Below are positions 56,861 through 64,000 of a DNA stretch of 64,000 nt, piece after piece. The translations under genes and the position numbers were made by a program. The DNA comes from Aliiglaciecola sp. LCG003 (GTDB taxonomy: Bacteria > Pseudomonadota > Gammaproteobacteria > Enterobacterales > Alteromonadaceae). The stretch spans positions 248,001 through 312,000 of the forward strand of contig NZ_CP128185.1 in the NCBI RefSeq assembly GCF_030316135.1, read 5' to 3'. Every line of letters begins with the position of its first letter. Position 1 is the stretch's first letter. The notes under the pieces are model-generated. The model made no database searches and was not told the origin of the DNA. It saw only the letters and a list, made by a program, of their open reading frames with translations.

Positions 56861-58508
56861 GCAAATACTAATTATCGGTTTGGCGCTTACATTGTTAGGC
56901 TGTAAAACTACTTCTGAAACCGGCCCTGCACAACAGTCTATGGACAATGCATTGGAACAACAAGTTTCCGCCATGCAAGATGAAGCTACCAAGCCGTTGG
57001 ATAGCCTACCTGATGTAGTCAGTCAGGCGCTTCTTCCCGATCAGTCGGCCGCACAAGGACCTTTATTTAGCGAAGAAAAGTATGATATCAATGCGCAAGG
57101 CGTTGATGCAGTCAGCTTCTTCGCCGGTTTAGTAGCTGATACGCCATACAGTGTGGCTATTCATCCCGAAGTTAGCGGTAAAATTTCGTTAACGCTAAAG
57201 CAGGTTTCTTTGGCCCAGGTGTTCAGTTTGGTCTCTGATTTGTATGGGTACGATGTTCAGCAGCTTGATCAAATATTTCGTGTTTTCCCATCCGGCATGC
57301 GCACCGAAACCTTTGCTGTTAACTATTTGTTGATGCAAAGAGACGGTATGACCCAAACCAGTATTACATCAGGAGGCGTGTCGCAAAATCAAGGCAATAA
57401 CAATAACGGAAGTAACAGCAACAGCGTCAATAATTTCAGTGGTAATTCTTCAAGTGGCAATAATGTCGGTGGTTTGAGCAGCAATAATATTAATGGCACC
57501 AATATTAGCACTCGCACCGATACTGACTTTTGGAAAGACCTACAAGCGACCTTGCAATCTATGATCGGCAGCGAAGATGGCCGCATGGTTATGGTTACAC
57601 CGCAAGCCGGCTTGGTCACGGTAAAAGCCATGCCCACGGAAATACGCAATGTTCGAGACTACCTCAAAGTATCTGAAGAAATTGTTAAACGTCAAGTGGT
57701 GCTAGAAGCACGTATTATTGAAGTATCCCTAAGCGATGAATATCAACAGGGGATAAACTGGAATCAAATCGCCGATCGTAGCGGTAGCACAGAATTGTCT
57801 TTTTCTACTACAGCGGGTACGTTTGGCAATGGTATAACAGCCGCGTTAGGTGGGATCACCAGTTTGTCATTCCTAAATGAAGACTTCTCTGGTGTACTAA
57901 ATTTACTTCAAACCCAAGGCAATGTGCAGGTCTTGTCGAGTCCTCGAGTGACCGCAACCAATAATCAAAAAGCAGTGATAAAGGTGGGTGATGATGAATA
58001 TTTTGTTACCGACGTGTCAAACCAAAACACTATTACTTCAGGTACCACTACGGTTACGCCGAATATTGAACTGACGCCTTTTTTCTCCGGTATTGCCTTA
58101 GACGTCACCCCGCAAATAGATGATAAAGGCGGCGTCTTATTACATGTTCATCCATCAGTCATTGAAACAGATGAACAAGAGAAAGTGATTACCTTAAATG
58201 AAGAGCGCTTTGTTTTACCTTTAGCGCAAAGCAATATTCGAGAGTCTGATACTGTGATCCACGCCAACTCCGGTGAGATTGTGGTCATCGGCGGTTTGAT
58301 GCAATCCATGGTCTCCGAACGGGATTCTAAAACGCCATTTTTAGGTGACATTCCAATCCTCGGCAATTTGTTTAAGAGTAAAAATGACGTTGAAACCAAG
58401 AAGGAATTGGTGATTTTGTTAAAGCCTACAGTTGTAGATGCAAACACCTGGCGTCAACAGCTCAAGCAGAGTCGTGATCAGATGGCAGATTGGTTATACG
58501 TGGAATAA
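56850..58508 (+). CDS. mshL: MSHA secretin MshL
   Basis: Outer-membrane secretin channel for the MSHA pilus. The 552-aa lipoprotein has lipobox LLGC. N-domains include a secretin-and-TonB N0-like fold (VSFFAGLVADTPYSVAIHPE), and the C-terminal secretin core has VQVLSSPRVTATNNQKAVIKV, then GEIVVIGGLMQ and KKELVILLKPTVV. An Asn/Ser/Gly-rich spacer (about residues 180-220; 57385-57510) separates the N-domains. The start at 56850 overlaps mshK; upstream ATGs at 56841 or 56799 are possible. Confidence 0.92.
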   Translation: MTSKQILIIGLALTLLGCKTTSETGPAQQSMDNALEQQVSAMQDEATKPLDSLPDVVSQALLPDQSAAQGPLFSEEKYDINAQGVDAVSFFAGLVADTPYSVAIHPEVSGKISLTLKQVSLAQVFSLVSDLYGYDVQQLDQIFRVFPSGMRTETFAVNYLLMQRDGMTQTSITSGGVSQNQGNNNNGSNSNSVNNFSGNSSSGNNVGGLSSNNINGTNISTRTDTDFWKDLQATLQSMIGSEDGRMVMVTPQAGLVTVKAMPTEIRNVRDYLKVSEEIVKRQVVLEARIIEVSLSDEYQQGINWNQIADRSGSTELSFSTTAGTFGNGITAALGGITSLSFLNEDFSGVLNLLQTQGNVQVLSSPRVTATNNQKAVIKVGDDEYFVTDVSNQNTITSGTTTVTPNIELTPFFSGIALDVTPQIDDKGGVLLHVHPSVIETDEQEKVITLNEERFVLPLAQSNIRESDTVIHANSGEIVVIGGLMQSMVSERDSKTPFLGDIPILGNLFKSKNDVETKKELVILLKPTVVDANTWRQQLKQSRDQMADWLYVE

Positions 58509-58512
58509 CACT

Positions 58513-59421
58513 ATGTACCTTTACCATTACGGCATAAAGGAATTACCGTTTACTCTGACCCCGAATACTAATTACTTCTTTGGCTTACCGAGTCATAAAG
58601 AAGCGATTGCGGTATTGTTAACGGCGTTAAAAACCGGTGAAGGCTTTATCAAGGTCACCGGTGAAGTAGGTACGGGTAAAACCTTAATCTGTCGTAAACT
58701 GCTCAATGAATTGCCGCAAGATTTTGTCACGGCATACATCCCTAATCCCTATTTAAGTCCGGTTGAGCTAAGACGAGCAGTGGCCAGTGAACTCAATGTT
58801 AGTTTGACTGATCATTCAGACCAGCAGGAATTCACACAACGTATTCAACAGCGCCTTATTCATATACATCAACAAAACAAAGGTGTGGTGCTAATCATTG
58901 ATGAAGCGCAGGCTTTACCGATGGAAAGCATAGAGGCGTTACGGCTGATGACGAATCTAGAAACCGAGTCGCGTAAATTACTTCAAGTGGTGCTGTTTGG
59001 TCAGCCAGAGTTGGATGAAAAGCTTGCTTTGCCTGAGCTAAGGCAGCTTAAACAACGAATTACCTTTTCTTATACCTTGAGAATGATGGACGTTGATCAG
59101 GTTTATCAATACGTGCGTCACCGTATGAGTGTAGCTGGCTACCAAGGAGCCGAAATCTTTAACCGGCAATGCTGTCAGAAATTATTTAAAGCCAGCAATG
59201 GTACGCCACGCATTGTCAATGTGTTATGTCATAAGTCTTTGATGCTCGCGTTTGGAGAAGGTAAACAGGTTGTCGAGCCCCGCCATGTAACACTGGCTAT
59301 TCGCGACACAGAGGCGGCTGAATTACCTGCTAGCCACACTAGATTGGCAGTGTTGTTCAGTTGTTTAGTTGTGGCTGTGTTATTAGCCGCTTATGTGCAC
59401 TATCAAGGGTGGACATTATGA
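58513..59421 (+). CDS. mshM: MSHA ATPase MshM (ExeA-like)
   Basis: A 302-aa AAA ATPase of the ExeA/GspA type: Walker A GEVGTGKTLI, Walker B VVLIIDEAQAL, sensor region LLQVVLFGQPELDEKL. A hydrophobic segment near the C-terminus (LAVLFSCLVVAVLLAAYVHY) anchors it to the membrane. ExeA proteins help insert the secretin through peptidoglycan. ATG at 58513 follows the mshL stop by four bases; the 3' end overlaps mshN by four bases (ATGA). Confidence 0.9.
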   Translation: MYLYHYGIKELPFTLTPNTNYFFGLPSHKEAIAVLLTALKTGEGFIKVTGEVGTGKTLICRKLLNELPQDFVTAYIPNPYLSPVELRRAVASELNVSLTDHSDQQEFTQRIQQRLIHIHQQNKGVVLIIDEAQALPMESIEALRLMTNLETESRKLLQVVLFGQPELDEKLALPELRQLKQRITFSYTLRMMDVDQVYQYVRHRMSVAGYQGAEIFNRQCCQKLFKASNGTPRIVNVLCHKSLMLAFGEGKQVVEPRHVTLAIRDTEAAELPASHTRLAVLFSCLVVAVLLAAYVHYQGWTL

Positions 59422-60581
59422 GCGTGGTAAATAAAATGCTGCAAGACTTAGAGGCCCGTAAAGATCAGCCGGTTAATGCCAATGCGGATTACCATCCGCC
59501 TAGTCACAGCGCATCCTCTAGAACGTGGATAATCATGGTGTTATTGCTAGTAGTGGGTGGTATTATCATTTGGCAATTGCAACCCAGTTTTTTGGATACT
59601 GAATCAGCGCAAACAACCATTATTCCCGTCGCCGCGCCGCTTGCAGCGGCTGGCACTTCAAGCGCCCCAACTGAGCCTTCTTCGAATTCGTCAGCTAGAC
59701 CTGCTTTAGTCGAAAACATTACCGAGCAGACACAAAATGCCTTGTCGGGCCACCGCTTCAACCAAGCCCCCGAAGTTCAGTCGAGTAGCAGTAGCCAAAG
59801 CGGGGAAAATGCTGCGCAATTGCCAGATGAGCAAGCGCTGGAAGTCCAGTTGCAACCACAAGCCAAGACTGAAACCCCTGTTGATGTGACGTCCCAAATT
59901 ACTGCCCAAGATGAATATCTGACTTCCGTTGCCGAACCAATTGACGCTTGGCCTGCGAAGGTTGAAAAGGCTTCGGCTGAAATGAAAGTGAAGCCCAGTC
60001 AAGCGGCGAACAGTGAGTCTGATTTACGCCAGCAAGTTCAAATCGCCCTCGCGCGAGGTGACGATGATAGTGCCATTGAGTTACTGAAAAAACTATTGCA
60101 GGTAGCACCGGATAACGACGCTGCGCGAAAACGCCTTGCTTCCATGCAGTTTGCCAACGGCAATCAATTACAGGCTGATCATGTATTGATTGAGGGAATG
60201 AGCAGGCAACCTGATAACTATGACTTACGCTTGATGCGGGCCCGTCTTTATGTACAAATGAAAAATCCAATTAAGGCCCATGATTTATTAGCTCAATACA
60301 ACTTAAATGCCGTTCAAGCGCCGGATTACATATCTTATCGTGCCTCTTTAGCGCAAAAAGTCGAGCGTTTTGCGCAAGCTCGCTTGGACTATTTAGCCCT
60401 GACGCAAAGCCAGCCAGCTAATGCCAAATGGTGGTTAGGCTTGGCTGTTGCAGAAGAGCGTTTAGACCATCGTCAGCCAGCCTTAGAAGCTTATCAACAC
60501 GCAAAAGAGTTAAACCAATTGTCTAGTGAAGTGAGCAAGTTCGTCGAACAAAGAATTCAGTACCTAGCGGGGGGGAAGTAA
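59418..60581 (+). CDS. mshN: MSHA biogenesis protein MshN
   Basis: A 387-aa bitopic protein. The opening MSVVNKMLQDLEARK is the family signature, followed by one membrane segment (about residues 35-55) and a low-complexity Ser/Glu/Gln-rich linker. Tetratricopeptide-like repeats (about 205-380, for example ALARGDDDSAIELLKKLLQV) suggest protein binding in the periplasm. Its last base is shared with the mshE start (TAATG). Confidence 0.88.
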   Translation: MSVVNKMLQDLEARKDQPVNANADYHPPSHSASSRTWIIMVLLLVVGGIIIWQLQPSFLDTESAQTTIIPVAAPLAAAGTSSAPTEPSSNSSARPALVENITEQTQNALSGHRFNQAPEVQSSSSSQSGENAAQLPDEQALEVQLQPQAKTETPVDVTSQITAQDEYLTSVAEPIDAWPAKVEKASAEMKVKPSQAANSESDLRQQVQIALARGDDDSAIELLKKLLQVAPDNDAARKRLASMQFANGNQLQADHVLIEGMSRQPDNYDLRLMRARLYVQMKNPIKAHDLLAQYNLNAVQAPDYISYRASLAQKVERFAQARLDYLALTQSQPANAKWWLGLAVAEERLDHRQPALEAYQHAKELNQLSSEVSKFVEQRIQYLAGGK

Positions 60582-62347
60582 TGCAAGCAAAAACAAAAAT
60601 CCGTTTAGGTGATTTGCTGGTTCAAAACAATATAATTTCAGACATACAACTGAAGCAGGCCCTAGTGGCACAGCGTGAGTCCGGCCGCAAACTTGGTGCG
60701 GTACTGATTGAGCAAGAGTTTGTCTCCGAACATGATTTGCTAACCTTATTGTCTCAGCATTTAAATTTGCCATTGATCAACATTCCCGAATATCCGGTTC
60801 AGCAAGCCTATGTCAAGTTGCTGCCTGAAGTGCAAGCCCGCCGTTATCGCGCCATAGTGTTGGATGACAAAGGTGACAAGCTATTGGTGGGCATGAGTGA
60901 TCCCGGTGATATCAACGCTATTGATGCATTAGCGGCATTATTACCTAAACCCATTGAACTGGCCGTTGTAGCAGAAACTCAATTATTCGAAGCGTATGAT
61001 AATTTTTATCGACGCACAGAAGAGATAGCTTCATTTGCACAAGAACTGGCGGAAGAGTATCAAAGCGAAGACGAATTTGATTTCAGTCGTGGCATTGATG
61101 ATGAACAAGACACCGCGGTTGCGCGTCTACTGCAATCTATATTCGAAGATGCCGTGCAGGCCAAAGCGTCGGATATTCATATTGAGCCCGATGAGGGCAT
61201 ATTACGCATCCGCCAGCGAGTAGACGGGGTGTTGCAAGAAAACATCATTAAAGAAAAGAATATTGCATCGGCCTTGGTATTACGTTTGAAATTAATGTCA
61301 GGTCTGGATATTTCCGAGAAGCGTTTGCCCCAGGACGGCCGTACCCAGATACGTATCAAAGGTCATGTCATCGACGTACGACTGTCCACCATGCCAGTAC
61401 AAAATGGTGAGTCAGTGGTCATGCGTTTGTTAGATCAATCGGCTGGCCTGTTAACCTTAGAGCAAACCGGCATGCCGCCCACATTGTTGCGACGTTTGCG
61501 CACCTTGCTCAAACGGCCCCACGGAATGATCTTAGTTACCGGCCCAACGGGCTCAGGTAAAACTACCACCTTGTATGGGGCTTTAAGCGAACTTAATACT
61601 GCCGATACTAAGGTGATCACTGTTGAAGATCCGGTGGAGTATCGCTTACCACGGATTAACCAAGTCCAGATTAACAATAAAATAGGTTTAAGCTTTTCAA
61701 ACGTGCTGCGGACAACGTTGCGCCAAGACCCCGACATTATTATGGTCGGTGAGATGCGCGACAAAGAAACCGTTGAAATCGGTTTGCGTGGGGCTTTAAC
61801 CGGTCACTTGGTGTTATCAACCCTGCATACCAATGATGCCATCAGCAGTGCTATACGCCTGTTGGACATGGGGGCGCCAGGCTATCTGGTTGCCAGTTCG
61901 TTGCGGGCTATCATCGCTCAGCGCTTGGTGCGAAGAATATGCGAAAATTGTAAAGTCGATTATACCCCCAACGACGAGGAATTGTTTTGGCTGGGTAATA
62001 TTGATGCTAGCGCAAAAACAGCCGGGTTCAAGCGTGGCTTGGGCTGTCAGAATTGTAATCAAAAAGGCTATCGTGGGCGCGTCGGGGTATTTGAGTTATT
62101 AGAAATGAGTGATGCCATGATGGATGCGCTAAAGGACTCAGATACCGTTGCCTTTAGCAAAGCCGCCGAGGCAAGTCCAAATTATGCCCCTTTAGCCAGC
62201 CTAGCCTTAACCTATGCAAAGATGGGCATTACTACAGTAGAAGAAGTATTGAGGTTAGTGGAAATGGTGGCAGATAGCCGCGTAACCGAAGGCAAAGACA
62301 ATCTACAATCAGTAGATGTCGAGGGTGTTTACGATGGCCCAGTTTAG
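60581..62347 (+). CDS. mshE: MSHA extension ATPase MshE
   Basis: Hexameric GspE/PilB-family ATPase driving pilus extension. The 588-aa protein has an N-terminal MshEN domain with two copies of the c-di-GMP-binding pattern (RLGDLLVQNNIISDIQL, then KLGAVLIEQEFVSEHDL). Walker A GPTGSGKTTTLYG, the Asp box, Walker B with RQDPDIIMVGEMRD, a His box (LSTLHTNDA) and a zinc CxxC pair (CENC, CQNC) follow. The MshEN motif pair is the one through which Vibrio MshE senses c-di-GMP. It overlaps mshN and mshG. Confidence 0.95.
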   Translation: MQAKTKIRLGDLLVQNNIISDIQLKQALVAQRESGRKLGAVLIEQEFVSEHDLLTLLSQHLNLPLINIPEYPVQQAYVKLLPEVQARRYRAIVLDDKGDKLLVGMSDPGDINAIDALAALLPKPIELAVVAETQLFEAYDNFYRRTEEIASFAQELAEEYQSEDEFDFSRGIDDEQDTAVARLLQSIFEDAVQAKASDIHIEPDEGILRIRQRVDGVLQENIIKEKNIASALVLRLKLMSGLDISEKRLPQDGRTQIRIKGHVIDVRLSTMPVQNGESVVMRLLDQSAGLLTLEQTGMPPTLLRRLRTLLKRPHGMILVTGPTGSGKTTTLYGALSELNTADTKVITVEDPVEYRLPRINQVQINNKIGLSFSNVLRTTLRQDPDIIMVGEMRDKETVEIGLRGALTGHLVLSTLHTNDAISSAIRLLDMGAPGYLVASSLRAIIAQRLVRRICENCKVDYTPNDEELFWLGNIDASAKTAGFKRGLGCQNCNQKGYRGRVGVFELLEMSDAMMDALKDSDTVAFSKAAEASPNYAPLASLALTYAKMGITTVEEVLRLVEMVADSRVTEGKDNLQSVDVEGVYDGPV

Positions 62348-63566
62348 TTATACCGGGCGCAATGCAACGGGCGAGCTAACTAGTGGCTTCATTGAAGCGG
62401 CGGATGCTTCGACGGCTGCGAAGACATTGCTGGGCCGAAATGTGACTCCGTTGGATATTGCTGAATCTGATAAAGACCAAATGAGTGTTAACAAAGACCA
62501 GCAAATCAACTTTTTCACCCCTAGAGTCAGCCTAGAAGATCTGGTGATTTTTGCCCGACAAATGTATTCATTGAGTAAATCTGGTATCCCCATCTTGCGT
62601 TCAATAAATGGGTTAGCCGAAACCACTAACTCCAAACGTATGGCAGCCGCACTGCGCGATGTGGGAGACCAATTAGAAAGAGGTCGTTCATTGTCATCGG
62701 CGATGAACTTACACCCATATATTTTCAGCCAATTGTTTGTCTCTGTGGTGCACGTTGGTGAGAATACCGGTAAGTTGGACCAAGCCTTTTTACAACTTTC
62801 TGATTATTTGGTTCGGGAGCAAGAAACCCGTAAACAGATAAAAGCCGCGACCCGTTACCCTATCTTTGTGGTGATAGCCTTGGTGGTCGCCATAGTGATC
62901 ATGAATATTTGGGTTATCCCGGTTTTTGCTGATATGTTCCAAAAATTTGATGCCGAACTGCCCATCATGACGCGATTTTTGCTAGGTATGTCGGATTTGT
63001 TTGTAACTAAATGGCCCTTTATGTTGCTAGCGTTAATATTAGGGGCAATAGCTATCAGACGTTATCTCGCTACCGATGTGGGGCGCTATAAATGGGATCG
63101 CAGGAAAACGCGTTTGCCGATTATAGGCTCAATTTTGGAGCGCACCTTGTTAGGGCGTTTCGCCCGCAGTTTTTCGATGATGTTAACCTCTGGTGTGCCA
63201 TTGACTTCAGCTCTGACTTTGGTATCAGACGCCGTTGATAACCGCTTTATGGCGGAGCGCATTTTGACCATGCGCCGCAGTATCGAAAAAGGTGAAAGCC
63301 TCTCTCGGGTGGCCCATGCCAGCCAATTGTTCACTCCTTTGGTGATGCAAATGATCACTGTGGGTGAGGAAACTGGCCGGGTTGATGAGTTACTTGCAGA
63401 GGTCGCAGATTACTATGAACGTGAAGTAGACTATGATTTAAAAAGTTTAACTTCGAAAATAGAACCGATTTTAATTGTGATCGTTGCAGTAATGGTATTA
63501 ATCCTAGCACTGGGTATATTCACCCCGATGTGGGAAATGATGGGCGCTTACAAAGGCAATAATTGA
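62334..63566 (+). CDS. mshG: MSHA platform protein MshG (GspF/PilC family)
   Basis: Polytopic inner-membrane platform of the pilus machine, 410 aa. Two GspF domains are present (about residues 65-190 and 270-395), each with the pattern FARQMYSLSKSGIPILRSI or FARSFSMMLTSGVPLTSAL and a following GEETGRVDE/GENTGKLDQ motif. Three membrane segments are seen (about 170-195, 220-240, 375-400). The ATG at 62334 overlaps the mshE 3' end by 14 bases. Confidence 0.93.
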   Translation: MAQFSYTGRNATGELTSGFIEAADASTAAKTLLGRNVTPLDIAESDKDQMSVNKDQQINFFTPRVSLEDLVIFARQMYSLSKSGIPILRSINGLAETTNSKRMAAALRDVGDQLERGRSLSSAMNLHPYIFSQLFVSVVHVGENTGKLDQAFLQLSDYLVREQETRKQIKAATRYPIFVVIALVVAIVIMNIWVIPVFADMFQKFDAELPIMTRFLLGMSDLFVTKWPFMLLALILGAIAIRRYLATDVGRYKWDRRKTRLPIIGSILERTLLGRFARSFSMMLTSGVPLTSALTLVSDAVDNRFMAERILTMRRSIEKGESLSRVAHASQLFTPLVMQMITVGEETGRVDELLAEVADYYEREVDYDLKSLTSKIEPILIVIVAVMVLILALGIFTPMWEMMGAYKGNN

Positions 63567-63588
63567 TCTGAAAAGGTGTTAACAGACG

Positions 63589-64000
63589 GTGGATAAACAA
63601 CAAGCAGGGCAAGAAAGTACTAGTAAGCTTTTCAGTAACATAGTGACGTTAATGGTGTTTGTACTGTTAATGGGCAGTTTCATTTATTATTTTAATGATT
63701 CTGAAAAAGACATGAAGTACGTGACTATGGAAGGTTTACAGCAACGTTTTGCCCGCAGTGTTGAATTGGCGCATTGGCAATGGGTCGCTGAAGGCAGTCC
63801 TAACATGATAGTGTTAGTGCACTACAGCCCACGCCCGGGCTCTAAGGGGGAGCCCATCGAAAGTGGTCGTAGTCCACTGCAAATGAATACTGATGGTTTT
63901 CCTCGGGTTGAGGCAAGCTCTGAAGGGTGTGAAAAATTGTGGAAAGGTGTGTTGAATATCCCCCTGTCAGTTGATGGATTCAAAGTATTTGCGGAATACT
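63589..64000 (+). CDS. mshF: MSHA biogenesis protein MshF (partial)
   Basis: The reading frame starts at GTG 63589 and runs off the right edge (137 codons visible). It encodes a cytoplasmic head (DKQQAGQESTSKLFS), one membrane helix (about residues 18-40, NIVTLMVFVLLMGSFIYYFN) and a periplasmic part including FARSVELAHWQWVAEG. The position after mshG and the single-helix layout match MshF. An alternative start cannot be excluded. The major pilin genes mshB/mshA should follow beyond the window. Confidence 0.82.
   Translation, partial: MDKQQAGQESTSKLFSNIVTLMVFVLLMGSFIYYFNDSEKDMKYVTMEGLQQRFARSVELAHWQWVAEGSPNMIVLVHYSPRPGSKGEPIESGRSPLQMNTDGFPRVEASSEGCEKLWKGVLNIPLSVDGFKVFAEY

Noticed and set aside
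1-64000. CRISPR arrays, tRNA or rRNA genes, prophage
   Set aside because: No regularly spaced repeats, cloverleaf-like tRNA sequences, rRNA segments or phage structural genes were seen on reading either strand.

Overview
This window looks like a chromosomal segment from a marine gammaproteobacterium of the Alteromonadales, close to Paraglaciecola/Glaciecola/Alteromonas. The evidence is AT-leaning composition, close similarity of the core proteins to the E. coli, Vibrio and Shewanella families, an MSHA-type pilus operon, and a carbohydrate locus with a TonB-dependent receptor. This is inferred from protein features and gene order; no database search was possible.

Layout. 1-14.8 kb is housekeeping: a partial response regulator, uvrD, cysE, the conserved block yigB-xerC-DUF484-dapF-lysA-lptM on the minus strand (the E. 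coli order, with cysE inserted between yigB and uvrD), an MJ1255-type glycosyltransferase with a PAP2 phosphatase, rraA, an S1/P1 nuclease, ubiX, mpl and fbp. 15-28.5 kb holds a peroxiredoxin-like protein, a membrane pyrophosphatase divergent from soluble ppa, an MFS transporter, a DUF3299 protein, a chemoreceptor, a 2OG-Fe(II) oxygenase, a thioesterase, uvrA, a YajR-type transporter and ssb.

28.5-54.3 kb is an accessory region. Its centre (29.8-51 kb) is a complete L-rhamnose scavenging locus: GH78 alpha-L-rhamnosidase, TonB-dependent receptor, SGLT-type symporter, RhaT, GH3 glycosidase, RhaI isomerase, FGGY kinase, a bifunctional rhamnulose-1-phosphate aldolase/lactaldehyde dehydrogenase, L-lactate dehydrogenase and a DeoR-family regulator. 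Outer-membrane uptake and deglycosylation feed rhamnose to isomerase, kinase and aldolase. The lactaldehyde made is oxidised to L-lactate and then to pyruvate. Several of these units carry TGATTGA repeats, often phased at 10 bp, the likely operator of the DeoR protein. Decayed genes lie on both edges: a LysR pseudogene and a VapC fragment on the left; IS110/IS66 pieces, an IS91-type transposase with its recombinase partner, and a TonB-domain pseudogene on the right.

54.3-64 kb is the MSHA pilus assembly operon, mshI, a pilN-like gene, then mshJ-K-L-M-N-E-G-F, with mostly overlapping genes; mshF runs off the window. In Vibrio the msh locus lies next to ssb, so the rhamnose region appears to have been inserted between ssb and mshI, and mshH/csrD is absent from its expected place. 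No rRNA, tRNA or CRISPR array was seen.
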